This document shows positions 61,396-64,000 of a stretch of DNA of 64,000 nt, one piece after another (within the stretch, counting starts at the first letter, position 1; the number at the start of each line of letters is the position of its first letter). The stretch comes from Thamnaconus septentrionalis (taxonomy: Eukaryota > Chordata > Actinopteri > Tetraodontiformes > Monacanthidae). The stretch is from positions 10,654,361 to 10,718,360 of the forward strand of contig CM020501.1 of NCBI GenBank assembly GCA_009823395.1. Direction: 5' to 3'. Under the pieces are notes generated by a model, which saw nothing but the letters and a program-made list of their open reading frames with translations, made no database searches and had not been told where the DNA came from. The position numbers and the translations under genes are program-made.

Positions 61396-62074
61396 ACCAG
61401 CAGTGATTTAGCAAACAAGCACTCAATCAATGGTGCAGTGGAGCGAGTAACACATGCCAGTCAAAACCTATTACGTTCAAACAGCCCTCTCCAATTTCCA
61501 CTCCACTGGGCTGACCCTCAGGCTGCCGGCCCAAAACACCGGCCAGGACACAGGCCACCGCGCTGTCAAGTCACACGGTGGCGGGGAAGCGGCCCACTTC
61601 CAGGTGCTTCAGCGAGGAAACGCTGCCAATGTTAGCATTAGGGGGAGGCGCTAACGTTTTTATGTATTCCACAGAATCACTATCTTTGTTTTCCTGCTTT
61701 TTGTATTGCTTGTGTTTATGTTATTTATATATCACTGATAAACGCACGCATCAAATCACCAATGTGAGTGAAAGCATAATGTCAATTCCACTGAGCGTCT
61801 CACAGTTTCGCTGTCGGTGTTTTCTACATTCAGACCAGACAAATGTAGAAAGAAAAGAATAATGACTGTGAGTGAAAAATGTTCCCTCAGACTATTTAAG
61901 GGTGGTGGGAACTAATTTGTCACAAATTTGTTATGACAAACACGGTTTAAATCCGCAGCTTTTGATATTTTACTGTAGCATTAAAAAGAACATTAGTATT
62001 GTGCAAAATGGTAACAACAATTTTGATCTGTGACTTGTAGCTTAAAGAACCATGGCTTTCCAAATCCGAGAAGA

Positions 62075-62210
62075 TTAGCATATTTAGCCCTCTGTTTACC
62101 ACCTCCTGCAAAGACGTATGGCTTTATCTACCTGTAGTTGCTTTGTTGGACTTTAAACATATTTTGTGCACGGTGAGAAAAAGCAGCTGCCTCAGAGGGC
62201 AGAATGAACA
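62075..62210 (-). mobile_element. Dispersed CRE-palindrome repeat, copy I
   Basis: Reversed tail block CATATTTAGCCCTCTGTTTA, then CCACCTCCTGCAAAG (62079-62113). The palindrome has decayed to GCCTCAGAGGGCAGA near 62190. Minus orientation. Confidence 0.55.
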
Positions 62211-62690
62211 ACTGGTTCAGGATGTTGTTGATAACATGGAAGTGGTATCATGAGGTTGTCGGGTTGCAATGTTTTTTGTTTTTTTCCATCATACAATTTT
62301 TGAAAAATTAAACAAAGAATGGAAGTGATGGACAAACTTTTCCCCTTTCTGTGTACTTCACTGACACATCATATTATTGTGAGAAAAACACTGGCAAAGT
62401 CAATTATGCACAGCATGCGATCTTAAAAGCACATGTTGCATGTGTCAGTCATGTCGCTGATCAGTTGATAAATTTTTCTTCCAACCCGGCACTGAACTGA
62501 ACCCCCAATTTCAAACAACACTGGAATTGGTATTACTGAAATAAAGATGACTATTTTTAACAGTTACAGTATGTAATCATGTATGTAATAGATAGAAAGC
62601 AAGTTGACGGATTCTTCTGTGCTTGAGGAGCAAGAGCTTGTCGCCAACAGCCAGAAAAATGAAAAAAAGAAAAAACGAATCCACACACGG

Positions 62691-62722
<32 letters not shown>
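62691..62722. repeat. (TC)n microsatellite
   Basis: About 15 TC units. Confidence 0.95.
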
Positions 62723-62723
<1 letters not shown>

Positions 62724-62760
62724 TCCTGTCAATAATGAGGCGCCTGGCGTCAAACTGGGG

Positions 62761-62763
<3 letters not shown>

Positions 62764-62793
<30 letters not shown>
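62764..62793. repeat. (CA)n microsatellite
   Basis: About 15 AC units, grading into CGCA units. Confidence 0.95.
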
Positions 62794-62796
<3 letters not shown>

Positions 62797-62879
62797 GCAC
62801 ACATGCACGTTCCGTTGTGTGAAAACACACTCGCTCAGACCCGGCGTGCAGGAGAAGGCGGGCTGCGAGCGAACCGGGT

Positions 62880-62882
<3 letters not shown>

Positions 62883-62935
<53 letters not shown>
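62883..62935. repeat. (TC)n microsatellite
   Basis: About 26 TC units. Third microsatellite within 250 bp. Confidence 0.96.
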
Positions 62936-62938
<3 letters not shown>

Positions 62939-63224
62939 GCGTAGCGGCACATGCGAATGAGGCTAAAAGAAGTGAAATGAACCCTTTGAGTCAAAGAGGA
63001 GCTTGGGGCGTGCTGCAGGCGGGGGGCTCCGTCAGAGAGGGAGCTTGGCAGGCAAATGCGCCTTCTGTTGACAGCTTCCACTGAACATCTAATGGCGAGA
63101 GATGGGGAAGTGGAGGGGGGAGGGAGGGGTTGGGGGTGCGGAGGGGCGGGGGTGGGGGGGTTGCTGCACAACCGCTTTCTTCCGTGCCATTGGTTTCCCA
63201 TTTCATGGCATTTAGTGAGGGGGG

Positions 63225-63830
63225 GACGCCTCTGAGCGCCTTAGCAGATATGTCAAGTCACCATTCATATTTTACAGTTATTAGCATTGTCTCCCCATTT
63301 ATTTCATTTCATTTTTCTGGTTTTGTTTCTTTGGCCCGTGTTGTTTTTTCCCCTCTCTCTCTTTCCAAGGAAAGTTCTTTGTTTCACCTCTTTTTGCGTC
63401 TCAGACTCGGAGAACAGGGGCTCGGCACTCATGCCTTGGAGACTGGGTAGTTTTTTTTTCTTTTTTTCAGATGGGGGTGTGTGTGTATGGGGGGGTTATG
63501 TATTCTTTATGATGTGATATACAGCCCGGGAGAGGGAACGTTGGGTAAGAACATACCAATGCCAGGCTACGTCCTCAGCCTGATATGAGGATGAAAATGA
63601 TATGTGAAATTCTGGGCCTTTGCTCCCTTCCCGTCAATACCTGAGGCTGCTGCCGCAGCACAGTGGGCTTGTATAGACTCTGAAGGTGCTCTTACAAATG
63701 TTCCCAAGGTGCTCACAAATGGAGGATTAATCTGGTGCCTTTGTGTTTGTGTCTTATTTCAGGGGGCGGTGCTAATGAACACTGTCAAAGTTATCAGGAC
63801 ATGACATCATATTAGATAGTAAAGCCAATA
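63225..63830. promoter_or_regulatory. Candidate conserved non-coding region or exon-bearing segment
   Basis: Unique sequence with CATTCATATTTTACAG, TTATTAGCATTGTC, CAATACCTGAGG and GGATTAATCTGGTGCC. It includes a strong pyrimidine-rich acceptor (TGTGTTTGTGTCTTATTTCAG, ending about 63760) followed by a short frame closed by TAG at about 63814. That could be a terminal coding exon, but I do not recognise the peptide. Confidence 0.3.
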
Positions 63831-64000
63831 GACTGAGTGACTCACTGCCTTGAGCCCACCCTATACGTGATGCATGACTGTGATTGGCTACGCTCAAAGT
63901 CACTTAAATCTCCACTCTTGCTTTGAATTTCAGCAGGTCGTCTTCAGCACGTCAACACGATTAAACCGGTGTCTCTGAAAACTGTATTTCATTTATTTAT

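Overview
The window looks like euchromatic DNA from a ray-finned (probably percomorph teleost) fish. Pointers are one spliced vertebrate-type gene (lsm6) with compact introns, very dense AC/GT, AG/CT, TA and trinucleotide microsatellites, and fragments of repeat families I recognise from teleosts (hAT-type MITEs, tRNA-headed SINEs, a LINE 3' end). Nothing bacterial, viral or plasmid-like is visible.

Layout: bases 1-2.9 kb hold the only intact protein gene I can support, lsm6 on the + strand, with three coding exons, a probable non-coding first exon behind an inverted CCAAT box, and a poly(A) signal. From about 2.9 kb to 64 kb I find no complete gene on either strand. That 61 kb is a gene desert made of three interleaved materials: (1) at least twenty blocks of non-repetitive, homeodomain-site-rich sequence with the texture of conserved non-coding elements (strongest near 8.0-8.5, 18.2-18.5, 27.9-28.2, 31.2-32.3, 33.2-34.0, 37.7-38.1, 46.7-47.1, 50.7-51.1 and 59.8-60.2 kb); (2) GC-rich or purine-rich low-complexity stretches, including a nearly unbroken 590-bp purine tract at 39.8-40.4 kb; (3) old transposon debris. 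The debris includes a family of about nine dispersed copies that carries a CRE-like palindrome, two elements of a second family with TTAAAGG ends, two hAT MITEs (one with a perfect 8-bp target duplication), two SINEs, a LINE tail, and one exon-sized relic of a Piwi gene at 42.3-42.4 kb.

Interpretation: a small housekeeping gene next to a long, enhancer-like desert fits a genomic regulatory block whose target gene lies outside the window. In human, LSM6 lies between ZNF827 and SLC10A7, with POU4F2 further out. That is recalled background, not something this sequence shows. I found no new multi-gene system. The most unusual observations are the CRE-bearing repeat family and the orphan Piwi exon. 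Conserved-element calls rest on sequence texture alone, because no alignment was possible, and their confidences are low for that reason.
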